In this document: positions 26,533 to 34,567 of the stretch, one piece after another
Layout: every line of letters starts with the position of its first letter
How positions within the stretch are numbered: position 1 is the first letter of the stretch
DNA from: Pseudoflavonifractor sp902362925
Lineage (GTDB): Bacteria > Bacillota > Clostridia > Oscillospirales > Oscillospiraceae
NCBI GenBank assembly: GCA_902362925.1
Contig: CABIYL010000003.1
DNA length: 64,000 nucleotides
Reading direction: 5' to 3' (one strand)
Notes under the pieces: model-generated
Databases searched by the model: none
What the model was told of the DNA's origin: nothing
The model's input: the letters and a program-made list of their open reading frames with translations, nothing else
Translations under genes and position numbers: made by a program

Positions 26533-26571
26533 GAGAGCGAAGCGACTTGGCTCGCTCGCTCTCTTTTTTTT
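26533..26571 (+). terminator. terminator of the SRP RNA
   Basis: An imperfect stem, GAGAGCGAAGCGA / TCGCTCGCTCTC, is followed by a run of eight T. It lies between the SRP RNA and dnaX. Confidence 0.8.
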
Positions 26572-26599
26572 ATTCCAAAAAGCAAGGGGTGTGAGGATC

Positions 26600-28390
26600 A
26601 TGTACCAGGCGCTCTACCGCAAGTGGCGGCCCAGGAGCTTCGACGATGTGGTGGGCCAGAGCCATATTACCGACACCCTCAAGCGGCAGGTGGCCACCGG
26701 ACGCCTGTCCCACGCCTACCTTTTCACCGGAACCCGTGGTACCGGCAAGACCACCTGTGCCAAAATCCTGGCCCGGGCGGTGAACTGCGAGCACCCGGTG
26801 GACGGCAACCCCTGCAACCAGTGCCCCTCCTGTCTGGGCATTGAGAATGGCTCCATCCTGGATGTGCTGGAGCTGGACGCCGCCTCCAACAACGGCGTGG
26901 ACCAGGTCCGCGCCCTCCGGGACGAGGCGGTGTACACCCCCGCGGCGGTCCGCAAGCGCGTGTACATCGTGGACGAGGTCCACATGCTGTCCACCGCCGC
27001 CTTCAACGCCCTGCTGAAGATTCTGGAGGAGCCTCCGGAGCACCTGATGTTCATTCTGGCCACCACCGAGCTGCACAAGGTGCCGGCCACCATCAAGTCC
27101 CGGTGCCAGCAGTTCGCCTTCAAACGGATTCTGCCCGGGGATATCGCCCGGCGGCTGAGTTACGTGGCGGAACAGGAGGGCATCGGCCTCACCGCCGAGG
27201 GTGCCGCCCTGCTGGCACGGCTGGCCGACGGCGGCCTGCGGGACGCTCTGTCCCTGCTGGACCAGTGCGTCAACCCCTCGGGCACCATCGGCGAGGCGGA
27301 GGTGCTCTCCGCTCTGGGCCTGGCGGGCAATCTGGAGACCGCCGCCCTGATGGAACAGATCGCCAAGGGGGAGACCGCCGGAGCCCTGGAGACTCTGGCC
27401 CGGCTGTATGGAGCCGGAAAGGACGTTGGCAGCCTGCTGAACGAGCTGTCCGCCCTGGCCCGTGACCTGCTGATCCGTAAGACCGCGCCCCAGAGCGGAG
27501 TAGCTCTGCTCACAGGGGGATACGATGAGACCACCCTACGCCGTCTGGACCGGCTGCTGACTCCGGCCCGGTTGGCTCAGATTCTCAGTCAGCTCCAGGC
27601 CACCAGCGCCGACCTGTCCCGCAGCGGAAACCGGCGGACGGACGCGGAGCTGTGCCTGATTCGTCTGTGCGACGAGACCCTGGACCCCAGTCCGGCCGGA
27701 CTGAATGCCCGGCTGACCCGGCTGGAGGAGCAGCTGGCAGGGGGAGGCATCCCCACCCAGCCGGTTCGGAGCGCGCCGGTACAGCAGACAGCTGCTCCGG
27801 CCACTCAGCAGCAGCCCAAGCAGGCGGCTCCCGCCAGAAGCGAGGACCGTCCCCCCTGGGAGGAGGAGCGTCCTCCGCTGCCCGAGGAGCCGGGCGAGCG
27901 GGTAAACCAGGTCGCCGAAGAGGAGGCCGCCAGACCGGCGGTCCAGCCTCAGCGGACAGTGGAGCCGGTCCATCAGGCAACGCCCCAGCAGCAGGCTCCG
28001 GTGCAGAATGCCCCGGCGGCACAGGCTGTCCCGGCAGGGGACTTCTGGCCTGAGCTGGTGGCCTCTCTGAAGGGCCGCATTCCCATGGGAGAGTACACCT
28101 TCCTGGCCAACCCCGCCATGGTGCAGGGCAGGGCGGAGAACGGCATGCTCACCCTGTACACTGACAGCGATTTCACCCGGACCATGATCAACAAGCCGGG
28201 TATCCTCAGCGTGGTGGCTCAGGCGGCCTCCGCCCGGCTGGGCGGCCAGATGCGGGTGACGGTGACGGTGGGACAGGCCCCGCCGGTGAGCGCCGCTCCG
28301 GCAGCACCTGTGGCAGCCGCTCCGGCCCACGACAAGCTGGACGATCTGCTGGCCTTTGGACAGCAGTTTGACAACATCATCATCAAATAA
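26600..28390 (+). CDS. dnaX: DNA polymerase III subunit gamma/tau
   Basis: This 596-residue clamp-loader ATPase starts MYQALYRKWRPRSFDDVVGQ, the standard DnaX opening. Walker A is GTRGTGKTT (residues 44-52). The zinc module is CEHPVDGNPCNQCPSC. Walker B is the DEVHMLS segment, and the SRC sensor motif is in TIKSRCQQFAFKR. Domains I-III run to about residue 370. A Pro/Gln/Glu-rich linker (about 410-510) follows, then a tau-specific tail (SLKGRIPMGEYTFLANPAMV). No obvious A/T slippery heptamer for a short gamma form was noticed. ATG 26600 is chosen by homology, with GTGAGGA upstream. It pairs with ybaB 37 bases downstream, as in many Firmicutes. Confidence 0.96.
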   Translation: MYQALYRKWRPRSFDDVVGQSHITDTLKRQVATGRLSHAYLFTGTRGTGKTTCAKILARAVNCEHPVDGNPCNQCPSCLGIENGSILDVLELDAASNNGVDQVRALRDEAVYTPAAVRKRVYIVDEVHMLSTAAFNALLKILEEPPEHLMFILATTELHKVPATIKSRCQQFAFKRILPGDIARRLSYVAEQEGIGLTAEGAALLARLADGGLRDALSLLDQCVNPSGTIGEAEVLSALGLAGNLETAALMEQIAKGETAGALETLARLYGAGKDVGSLLNELSALARDLLIRKTAPQSGVALLTGGYDETTLRRLDRLLTPARLAQILSQLQATSADLSRSGNRRTDAELCLIRLCDETLDPSPAGLNARLTRLEEQLAGGGIPTQPVRSAPVQQTAAPATQQQPKQAAPARSEDRPPWEEERPPLPEEPGERVNQVAEEEAARPAVQPQRTVEPVHQATPQQQAPVQNAPAAQAVPAGDFWPELVASLKGRIPMGEYTFLANPAMVQGRAENGMLTLYTDSDFTRTMINKPGILSVVAQAASARLGGQMRVTVTVGQAPPVSAAPAAPVAAAPAHDKLDDLLAFGQQFDNIIIK

Positions 28391-28427
28391 CAGCTTCCGC
28401 CACGGCGGACTGAAAGGAGAATGAACC

Positions 28428-28772
28428 ATGGCAAAAGGCTTTGGACGGCCCGGCATGGGCGGTATGGGCGGCATCAATATGAACATGATCAAGCAGGCCC
28501 AGAAGATGCAGGAGAACATGCAGAAGATGCAGGCTGAGCTGGAGGCCAAGGAGTACAGCGCCCAGGCCGGCGGCGGCGTGGTCTCCGCCACAGTCACCGG
28601 CAAGCGTGAGCTGGTGTCCCTGACCATCGACCCCGAGGCGGTGGACCCCGAGGACGTGGAGATGCTCCAGGACATGATTGTGGCCGCTGTAAACGAGGCC
28701 ATCCGCAGCGCGGAGACCGACATGGCAGACAATATGCGTCAGATTACCGGCGGCCTGAACCTGCCGTTCTGA
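28428..28772 (+). CDS. YbaB/EbfC nucleoid-associated protein
   Basis: This 114-residue protein has the YbaB pattern: a Met/Gly-rich start (GMGGMGGINMNMIKQAQKMQ), an amphipathic helix (MQKMQAELEAKEYSAQAGGG) and VVSATVTGKRELVSLTIDPE, the conserved strand region. It forms dimers that bind DNA or shape the nucleoid and in bacteria is nearly always next to dnaX and recR. GGAGA precedes the ATG, and it is clearly in operon with dnaX. The expected recR is not downstream; a DUF362 gene is found instead. Confidence 0.95.
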   Translation: MAKGFGRPGMGGMGGINMNMIKQAQKMQENMQKMQAELEAKEYSAQAGGGVVSATVTGKRELVSLTIDPEAVDPEDVEMLQDMIVAAVNEAIRSAETDMADNMRQITGGLNLPF

Positions 28773-28782
28773 TCCGAACCAT

Positions 28783-28816
28783 ACGGAGGAGACGGGGGCT
28801 GCCCTGTCTCCTCCGT
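28783..28816 (+). terminator. hairpin after ybaB
   Basis: Perfect 11-bp arms ACGGAGGAGAC / GTCTCCTCCGT, then TCCATTT. The T-tract is short, so termination may be partial. Confidence 0.6.
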
Positions 28817-28914
28817 TCCATTTGAAGGCGTACACAAAAGCAAAACGGAGCGGGACGGCTCTGAGAGGGAAACGGAGACGCCCAATCTTTGGAGAATACA
28901 AAGGAGAGATCACG

Positions 28915-30045
28915 ATGGAGAAAGCCAAGGTATACTTTACTGACCTGCGCACCAGACCCGGCCAGAGCCAGCTGACCAAGCTGGAGAAGCTGATCCGCAC
29001 CGCGGGCATCGGAGACATCGACTTTGAGAAGAAGCTGGTGGCCATCAAGATGCACTTCGGCGAGCCGGGCAACATGGCCTATCTGCGGCCCAACTGGGCC
29101 AAGGTGGTGGCCGACGTGGTGAAGGAGCTGGGCGGCATGCCCTTCCTCACCGACTGCAACACCCTGTACCCCGGTCTGCGGAAGAACGCCTACGACCACC
29201 TGAACGCCGCCTATGAGAACGGTTTCACCCCCTTCTCCACCGGCTGCCACGTCATCATCGGCGATGGCGTGAAGGGCACCGACGACGTGGCTGTCCCCGT
29301 GGTGGGCGGCGAGTACGTGAAGGAGGCCAAGATCGGCCGGGCCGTGATGGACGCCGACATCTTCATCAGCCTGAGCCACTTCAAGGGCCACGAGGCCACC
29401 GGCTTCGGCGGCGCCATCAAGAACATCGGCATGGGCTGCGGCAGCCGTGCGGGCAAGATGGAGCAGCACAACGCCGGCAAGCCGGTGGTGGCGGAGGACA
29501 AGTGCCGCAAGTGCCACGCCTGCGCCAAGAGCTGCGGCCAGGACGCCATCTTCTTTGACAGCACCGACGGCAAAGCCCGCATCGACCACGACCGCTGCGT
29601 GGGCTGCGGCCGCTGCCTGGGCGCCTGCAACTTCGACGCCATCTCCAACCCGGAGAGCAACACCAACACCATCCTGGACTACAAGATGGCCGAGTACGCC
29701 AAGGCGGTGGTGGATGGCCGTCCCCACTTCCACATCAGCCTGGTCATCGACGTGTCCCCCCTGTGCGACTGCTACGGCAGCAACGACGTGCCCGTACTGC
29801 CCGACCTGGGTATGTTCGCCTCCTTTGACCCGGTGGCCCTGGACCAGGCCTGTGCCGACGCCTGCCTGCGTCAGGAGCCTCTGCCCGGCTCTGAGCTGGA
29901 GGAGAAGATGCACAGCCACGGCTTCTGCGACCACCACGACCACTTCAAGAACCTGGAGCCTGACTCCGAGTGGAAGGCCTGCCTGGAGCACGCCGAGAAG
30001 ATCGGCCTGGGCACCCGCTCCTATGAGCTGATCACCGTAAAGTAA
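28915..30045 (+). CDS. DUF362 domain protein with 2x[4Fe-4S] ferredoxin insert
   Basis: This 376-residue protein begins MEKAKVYFTDLRTRPGQSQL and shows the DUF362 core: VAIKMHFGEPGNMAYLRP, CNTLYPGLRKNAYDHL and SLSHFKGHEATGFGGAIKNI. Near residues 190-245 are CRKCHACAKSCGQDAI and CVGCGRCLGACNFDAI, two complete [4Fe-4S] binding motifs. It is cytosolic; there is no signal peptide or membrane helix. DUF362 ferredoxin proteins are common in anaerobes, but their reaction is not established. AAAGGAGAG precedes ATG 28915; an in-frame extension upstream lacks a good start. It ends next to an assembly gap. Confidence 0.88.
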   Translation: MEKAKVYFTDLRTRPGQSQLTKLEKLIRTAGIGDIDFEKKLVAIKMHFGEPGNMAYLRPNWAKVVADVVKELGGMPFLTDCNTLYPGLRKNAYDHLNAAYENGFTPFSTGCHVIIGDGVKGTDDVAVPVVGGEYVKEAKIGRAVMDADIFISLSHFKGHEATGFGGAIKNIGMGCGSRAGKMEQHNAGKPVVAEDKCRKCHACAKSCGQDAIFFDSTDGKARIDHDRCVGCGRCLGACNFDAISNPESNTNTILDYKMAEYAKAVVDGRPHFHISLVIDVSPLCDCYGSNDVPVLPDLGMFASFDPVALDQACADACLRQEPLPGSELEEKMHSHGFCDHHDHFKNLEPDSEWKACLEHAEKIGLGTRSYELITVK

Positions 30046-30069
30046 AAAATACAAAAATCCCGCCTGTAC

Positions 30070-30252
30070 NNNNNNNNNNNNNNNNNNNNNNNNNNNNNNN
30101 NNNNNNNNNNNNNNNNNNNNNNNNNNNNNNNNNNNNNNNNNNNNNNNNNNNNNNNNNNNNNNNNNNNNNNNNNNNNNNNNNNNNNNNNNNNNNNNNNNNN
30201 NNNNNNNNNNNNNNNNNNNNNNNNNNNNNNNNNNNNNNNNNNNNNNNNNNNN
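30070..30252. other. assembly gap (183 N)
   Basis: Unknown bases. They hide the C-terminus of dinB and whatever separates it from the convergent DUF362 gene, probably a shared terminator. Confidence 1.
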
Positions 30253-31340
30253 GCGGCGAAGAGGTCCAGCTGTTCTCCGGCGTCGGCCTCGTCCACCAGG
30301 TTCTGGCCGGTGACGGTGAGGGCACGGATGGGCAGCTTCAGGTTCCAGGAGGCGAGCAGCAGCTCCAGCGCGGCGTCGGCAATATCCCGGGACACATAGG
30401 TGGGAGCCGGGAGCCGCTTCTGGCGGCAGATGTCCCGGAAATTGGGGTCCCGGATGGTGACCTGTACCGTGGTGCACTTGAGACTGTGGCGCCGCAGACG
30501 GGCGGCCACCTCGTCGGACAGGGCGGACAGCCCGGCGCGCACATCCTCCAGCCCCAGCAGGTTGCGCCGGAAGGTGAGGCCGCTGCCCACCGACTTGGGG
30601 GGCGGCAGGTCCCGGGCCGGGATGACCGGCTCATGCTCCGTTCCGGCGGCGTAGCTGTGGAGAGCGGCGCCCTGCTTGCCCAGAATGGTCACCAGAGCCT
30701 GGGGGTCGAACCGGGCCAGGTCCCCGATGGTCTGGACGCCGTAGCCCCGGAGCACCTTGGCCGCCGCGCCGCCCACAAAGAGCAGGTCGGTCACTGGCAG
30801 GGGCCAGAGAAGCTGGCGGAAGTTTTCCCGGGTAATCACCGTGGTGGCGTCCGGCTTTTTGTAGTCGCTGCCCATCTTGGCAAAGACCTTGTTGAAGGAC
30901 ACCCCCACCGACACGGTCAGTCCGGTCTCCGCCTTCACCGTCTCCCGGATGCGGTCGGCAATGGCTTTCCCATCCCCGCCCCACAGGTGCATGGAGCCAG
31001 TGATGTCCAGCCAGCTCTCGTCGATGGAGAAGGGTTCCACCAGGTCGGTAAACCGGTCATAGATGGCGTTGACAATGCGGGAGTACTTCCGGTATTGGTC
31101 CCGGTGGGCAGGGAGGAGCACCAGGTCGGGGCACTTCTGCCTGGCCTGCCAGATGGTCTCGGCGGTTTTCACGCCCATGGCCTTGGCTGGCTCGTTCTTG
31201 GCCAGAATGATGCCGTGGCGGGATTCGGGGTCGCCGCACACGGCCACCGGCTTTCCGCTCTCCCGCAGCTCGGGCAGGGAGAGCAGCTCCACCGAGGCGT
31301 AGAAGCTGTTGAGGTCACAGTGGAGTATGGTCCGGTCCAT
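30253..31340 (-). CDS. dinB: DNA polymerase IV (Y-family), C-terminus lost in gap
   Basis: The visible 362 residues contain the catalytic carboxylates in DLNSFYASVE (N-terminus) and PFSIDESWLDIT. Also present are the dNTP-binding LLPAHRDQYRKYS and the helix-hairpin-helix region (LLFVGGAAAKVLRGYGVQTI). The little-finger domain starts near residue 245 (SVGSGLTFRRNL). The sequence ends ADAGEQLDLFA at the gap, where a beta-clamp-binding tail should follow. Y-family polymerases carry out error-prone synthesis past lesions. ATG 31340 is chosen because the protein then starts MDRTILHCD, with GGGGTGCG upstream. The promoter carries a LexA-like half-site pair, consistent with SOS control. Confidence 0.93.
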
Positions 31341-31377
31341 GATGCGCACCCCCTTGATGCCGTATGTTCTATCTACC

Positions 31378-31416
31378 AGTATACTATTCTGTATGAAAAA
31401 AGTCAAACTAATGTTC
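31378..31416 (-). promoter_or_regulatory. dinB promoter with LexA-like box
   Basis: TTGACT (31406-31401), 17 bases, TATACT (31383-31378). Overlapping the -35 is GAACATTAGTTT, one base from the Firmicutes SOS box GAAC-N4-GTTC. A second TAGAACAT lies just downstream of the -10. Confidence 0.6.
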
Positions 31417-31434
31417 TATATCTGAGCAAAAAAG

Positions 31435-31462
31435 CAGCCCCGTCCTCATAGGGACGGGGCTG
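31435..31462 (-). terminator. terminator of ribU
   Basis: CAGCCCCGTCC / GGACGGGGCTG arms. Read on the minus strand, the stem is followed by GCTTTTTT. Confidence 0.85.
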
Positions 31463-31472
31463 AGGGGATACA

Positions 31473-32180
31473 TTAGATGACACCGGCCAGAACCAGACCC
31501 AGCAGCACGGCGGTGGCCAGCAGGATAAGGCCCACAATGGTGACGCCGATGGTGCGGCGCTTCTGGGACTGGGCAGAACTCTCGTGCTGGGGGACCAGAC
31601 GGGCCTTCCGCAGAGCGGTGACCACGGGCTTGTAGAGCAGCATGGTGAGGGCGCCGTTCATCAGGGCCTTGACCAGGTTGAAGGGGAGGAAGGCGGTGGG
31701 CAGCATGGTCACCACCACATCACGGGGAACGTTCATGTACAGGGGGGTGATGAGGTAGTTCCACAGCAGCATGATGCCGGTCATGAGGACGCCGCCGATG
31801 ACCAGGCCCACAACAGCGGCGGAGAGGGACTGACGGCGCTTGTAGATGAAGGCGGCGGGGCAGACAAAGGCGATGGTGGACAGCACGTTCATCAGCAGGC
31901 CGATGGGGCCGGTCTCACTGACGGTGACCATCTCGATGAGGGAGGTGACCACGGAGATGCACAGGGCGTTGAGGGGGCCGTACAGGAAACCGCCGATGGC
32001 GATGATCACGTCCTTCATGTCGAAGGTGAGAAAACCGACTACGGTGAGGGGGGCAAAGATGGTCTTGGATGCAAGCATGACCACGTAGGCGATGGCGCAG
32101 AGCATACCGGTGGAGACAACGGTACGCACATCCAGCCGCTTGGCGCTGGACTTGGGGAGGGAGGAGGACATAACGGGCAT
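31473..32180 (-). CDS. ribU: ECF transporter S component, riboflavin (RibU)
   Basis: This 235-residue membrane protein has about six hydrophobic helices and the RibU-type pattern of the ECF S components: VVSTGMLCAIAYVVMLASK, LTFDMKDVIIAIGGFLYGP, EMVTVSETGPIGLLMNVLST and FLPFNLVKALMNGALTMLLY. An FMN riboswitch directly upstream fixes the substrate as riboflavin with good confidence. It binds riboflavin in the membrane and needs a shared ECF energising module (EcfA/A'/T), which is not in this window. ATG 32180 follows AGGAG at 8 bases; longer starts would run into the leader hairpin. Confidence 0.93.
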   Translation of the reverse strand: MPVMSSSLPKSSAKRLDVRTVVSTGMLCAIAYVVMLASKTIFAPLTVVGFLTFDMKDVIIAIGGFLYGPLNALCISVVTSLIEMVTVSETGPIGLLMNVLSTIAFVCPAAFIYKRRQSLSAAVVGLVIGGVLMTGIMLLWNYLITPLYMNVPRDVVVTMLPTAFLPFNLVKALMNGALTMLLYKPVVTALRKARLVPQHESSAQSQKRRTIGVTIVGLILLATAVLLGLVLAGVI

Positions 32181-32203
32181 AAAAAACACTCCTAATGACA
32201 AAG

Positions 32204-32237
32204 TAACACCTGAAAAGCAATGCCTTTCAGGTGTTAA
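32204..32237 (-). promoter_or_regulatory. expression-platform hairpin between FMN riboswitch and ribU
   Basis: AACACCTGAAA / TTTCAGGTGTT arms lie between the aptamer and the ribU ribosome-binding site. The hairpin probably takes part in the switch; its T-tract is poor, so the mechanism is unclear. Confidence 0.55.
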
Positions 32238-32275
32238 ATACAATCAAAAGGAGGAGGGTGCTTAAATCGCATTAA

Positions 32276-32418
32276 CACATCTTCTTCCATCCAGACTTCG
32301 CGCGTTGGAGCCTTATGCGCGTCACTGTCGGTCCCGGAATCACACCGGGTCAGCCGCAATACTGCGGGTAGCGGACTATACCGCCGATCGGGATTTTCAC
32401 CCTGCCCTGAAGACATTT
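32276..32418 (-). promoter_or_regulatory. FMN riboswitch (RFN element)
   Basis: On the minus strand the aptamer reads CTTCAGGGCAGGGTGAAAAT, then GGCGGTATAGTCCGCTACCC, GGTGTGATTCCGGGACCGAC and AAGTCTGGATGGAAGAAG. These are the conserved RFN blocks in order. It senses FMN and should turn ribU off when flavin is plentiful. Confidence 0.95.
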
Positions 32419-32440
32419 CCTGTTCAGTTGTCCTAATGCT

Positions 32441-32468
32441 ATTATAGCGTGTGTCCAACAGATTGCAA
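32441..32468 (-). promoter_or_regulatory. promoter of the FMN riboswitch-ribU transcript
   Basis: TTGCAA (32468-32463), 16 bases, TATAAT (32446-32441), just upstream of the aptamer. Confidence 0.75.
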
Positions 32469-32512
32469 GTCTTTTTTGAAAAAAGTTTTCGCACTGGTGT
32501 TCGAACATAGCG

Positions 32513-32541
32513 TTGACTTGGGCCGCGGGATATACTAGAAT
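32513..32541 (+). promoter_or_regulatory. promoter of the YpsA-like gene
   Basis: TTGACT (32513-32518), 17 bases, TAGAAT (32536-32541), 40 bases before the start. A GTTCGAAC palindrome lies just upstream at 32499-32506. Confidence 0.65.
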
Positions 32542-32580
32542 GGACACAATGACAGAAGGGAAGCAATGAGGAGAACGCCT

Positions 32581-33090
32581 ATGGAACGAGAGACCACCTG
32601 CTGCTTTACCGGGCACCGGCCCGACAAGCTGCCCTGGCGTGACGACGAGTGGGACCCCCGCTGCCAGGCCTTGAAGGAGCGGCTGACCGCCGCCCTGGAA
32701 GAGGCCTATGACAAGGGAATGCGCCACTTTATCTGCGGTATGGCCAGGGGTGCGGACTTCTATTTCTGCGAGGCCGCTCTGGCCCTGCGGGATCGGCGGA
32801 GCGGCGTCACCGTGGAGGCCGCCCTGCCCTGTGAGGAGCAGGCCGCCCGCTGGAAGGAGCGGGACCGGAACCGGTATTTCAGGCTGGTTGCCCAGTGCGA
32901 CTATGAGACCATGGTCCAGCACCACTACGACAAGGGCTGCATGCTGCGCCGGGACCGGTACATGGTGGACCGGTCGGCCATGATCATCGCCGTGTACGGC
33001 GGCGTGCTGGGCGGCACCATGTACACTCTGTCCTACGCCATGAAAAAGGGCCTGGAGCTGAAAATTCTGGATGTGGAAGTACAGGAATGA
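32581..33090 (+). CDS. SLOG-family YpsA/DUF1273-like protein
   Basis: This 169-residue protein starts METTCCFTGHRP-like (MERETTCCFTGHRPDKLPW). It carries the Rossmann-like SLOG core of the DUF1273/YpsA group: FICGMARGADFYFCEAALAL, then QAARWKERDRNRYFRLV and SAMIIAVYGGVLGGTMYTLS, the G-G-T-x-x-T nucleotide-binding loop. SLOG proteins are predicted nucleotide or nucleotide-derivative sensors; YpsA affects cell division in Bacillus. The reaction here is unknown. Two starts are possible: ATG 32566 after AGAAGGGAAG, or ATG 32581 after AGGAGA. The second fits homologue length better. It forms a likely operon with the small DUF6506-like gene. Confidence 0.82.
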   Translation: MERETTCCFTGHRPDKLPWRDDEWDPRCQALKERLTAALEEAYDKGMRHFICGMARGADFYFCEAALALRDRRSGVTVEAALPCEEQAARWKERDRNRYFRLVAQCDYETMVQHHYDKGCMLRRDRYMVDRSAMIIAVYGGVLGGTMYTLSYAMKKGLELKILDVEVQE

Positions 33091-33112
33091 CCGTGTACAG
33101 GAGGAAAAAGAG

Positions 33113-33394
33113 ATGAAATACGCCTTTCTTGTGATGGGCAGCTACGACAGCGCGGCAGACCGGGCGGAGATTCAGAACGGAGCCACCCGGATCATTGGCG
33201 TGAGCAGTGTGGAGGAGGCCTGTGAGATTGCCCGCACCCTCCAGGCGGAGGGCGTGGCCTGCATCGAACTGTGCGGCGCCTTCGGTGAGGAGGGAGCCCG
33301 CCGGGTCATTGACGCCACGGGCGGAACCTTGGCCGTGGGCTACGTGGTCCACTTCCCCGAGCAGGACGGACTTTTCAAGGCCGTATTCGGCTGA
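33113..33394 (+). CDS. DUF6506-like small protein
   Basis: This 93-residue cytosolic protein opens MKYAFLVMGSYDSAADRAEI. The core VSSVEEACEIARTLQAEGVA, then CIELCGAFGEEGARRVIDAT, resembles the small DUF6506 family, in which a conserved I-E-L-C-G-x-F-G segment is seen. No function is known. AGGAGGAAAAAGAG precedes the ATG, 22 bases after the YpsA-like stop, so the two are probably one transcript. Confidence 0.65.
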   Translation: MKYAFLVMGSYDSAADRAEIQNGATRIIGVSSVEEACEIARTLQAEGVACIELCGAFGEEGARRVIDATGGTLAVGYVVHFPEQDGLFKAVFG

Positions 33395-33405
33395 ACCGTA
33401 AAAAT

Positions 33406-33439
33406 ACCGGCGTGCTGCCTGAACGGGCAGCACGCCGGT
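33406..33439. terminator. terminator between convergent genes
   Basis: Perfect 14-bp arms ACCGGCGTGCTGCC / GGCAGCACGCCGGT. The minus strand side is followed by TATTTTT, so it mainly serves the alpha/beta hydrolase gene. Confidence 0.8.
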
Positions 33440-33444
33440 GTCGC

Positions 33445-34386
33445 TTATTCTTCCGCCATATGGCCTTCCAGCCAGGCCAGCACGTCCTGATATACCTCGT
33501 CCCGGTTGATCTCGTTGAGCATCTCATGCCGTCCGCCGGGATAGAGCTTCATGGTCACGTCCTTGACCCCGGCGTCCTGGAAGAAGCCGTACACCTTCCG
33601 TACGCCCTCGCCCATGGCGCCCACCGGGTCCTGGTCGCCGGAGAAGAGGTAGACCGGGGTGTCCGGGTCCATCTTGGCCAGGTTGTCGGGGTCGGCGATG
33701 AACTGGAGGCCCTCCATCATGTCCCGGCTCATACCAGCTGTGGGCAGGAAGGAGCACAGCGGATCGGCCACATAGGCGTCCACCACGTCGTTGTCCCGGG
33801 AGATCCAGTCGGCGCCGGTGCGGTTGGGGGCGAATTTCTTGTTGTACACCCCCAGGGACAGGTCGTTGAAGAACTTGCAGGGGATATGATAGCCCCGGAT
33901 GGCGCCGAACATGGCCAGCACACCCTTGCCGAAGGCGACGGTAGCGGCGGGCTCCTGACCGGTACCAGAGAGAATACAGCCGTCCAGGGTGTTGGGCCAG
34001 CGGATGAGGTAGGTCCGGGCCACAAAGGAGCCCATGGAGTGGCCCATCAGGAAGTAGGGCAGACCGCCGTACCGCTCGCCGGTCAGTACCCGCAGCATGC
34101 GCACGTCGTCGGTGATGTGCTTCCAGCCGTCCTGCTCGGCCAGGAAGCCGTACTCCTCCGGACCGGTGGCGGTGCCGCCGTGGCCCAGATGGTCATTGCC
34201 CACCACCACAAAGCCGTGGTCGGCCATAAAACGGGCAAAGCCGTCGTACCGCATGATATATTCCGAGATGCCGTGAACCAGCTGGAGCACCGCCCGGGGA
34301 GCGCCGTTCTCCGGGGTCCACTCGGCTGCGTGGACCTGGTGGATGCCGTCGCTGGAGGGGTAGGTAAATTCCCGCAGATTCGCCAT
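33445..34386 (-). CDS. alpha/beta hydrolase (monoacylglycerol-lipase-like)
   Basis: This 313-residue serine hydrolase has an oxyanion region LQLVHGISEYIMRYDGFARF, the H-G-x-x-E segment typical of lysophospholipase/monoglyceride lipase proteins. The nucleophile elbow is GHSMG. The acid is in LFSGDQDPVG, and the catalytic His is in YPGGRHEMLNEINRDE. No signal peptide is seen, so it acts in the cytosol on acyl esters of unknown identity. ATG 34386 follows AAGGAG; an upstream in-frame extension would include AT-rich non-coding sequence. It is divergent from pepT. Confidence 0.88.
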   Translation of the reverse strand: MANLREFTYPSSDGIHQVHAAEWTPENGAPRAVLQLVHGISEYIMRYDGFARFMADHGFVVVGNDHLGHGGTATGPEEYGFLAEQDGWKHITDDVRMLRVLTGERYGGLPYFLMGHSMGSFVARTYLIRWPNTLDGCILSGTGQEPAATVAFGKGVLAMFGAIRGYHIPCKFFNDLSLGVYNKKFAPNRTGADWISRDNDVVDAYVADPLCSFLPTAGMSRDMMEGLQFIADPDNLAKMDPDTPVYLFSGDQDPVGAMGEGVRKVYGFFQDAGVKDVTMKLYPGGRHEMLNEINRDEVYQDVLAWLEGHMAEE

Positions 34387-34567
34387 AGAAAATCCACTCC
34401 TTTTGTGATAAAATAATAACACCCCTGTGAATCCCGCCGGAGATACGGCGGGTGGGAGAGAAGTGCGGTTCTGATACCAGTCTATCCTGAACAGGGACAT
34501 TCGTCAATATACAACCCCGGCGCTCTGTCCGGACGGGGCACCTGGATACAGAAAGGAAGCCTGAAAC

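Noticed and set aside
26492..26599. Upstream extension of dnaX by 36 codons
   Set aside because: The extension lies in the 3' end and terminator of the SRP RNA; MYQALYRKWRP at 26600 is the conserved DnaX start.
32499..32506. GTTCGAAC palindrome before the YpsA-like gene considered as a LexA box
   Set aside because: The spacing does not fit GAAC-N4-GTTC; the arms are adjacent with no 4-base centre.
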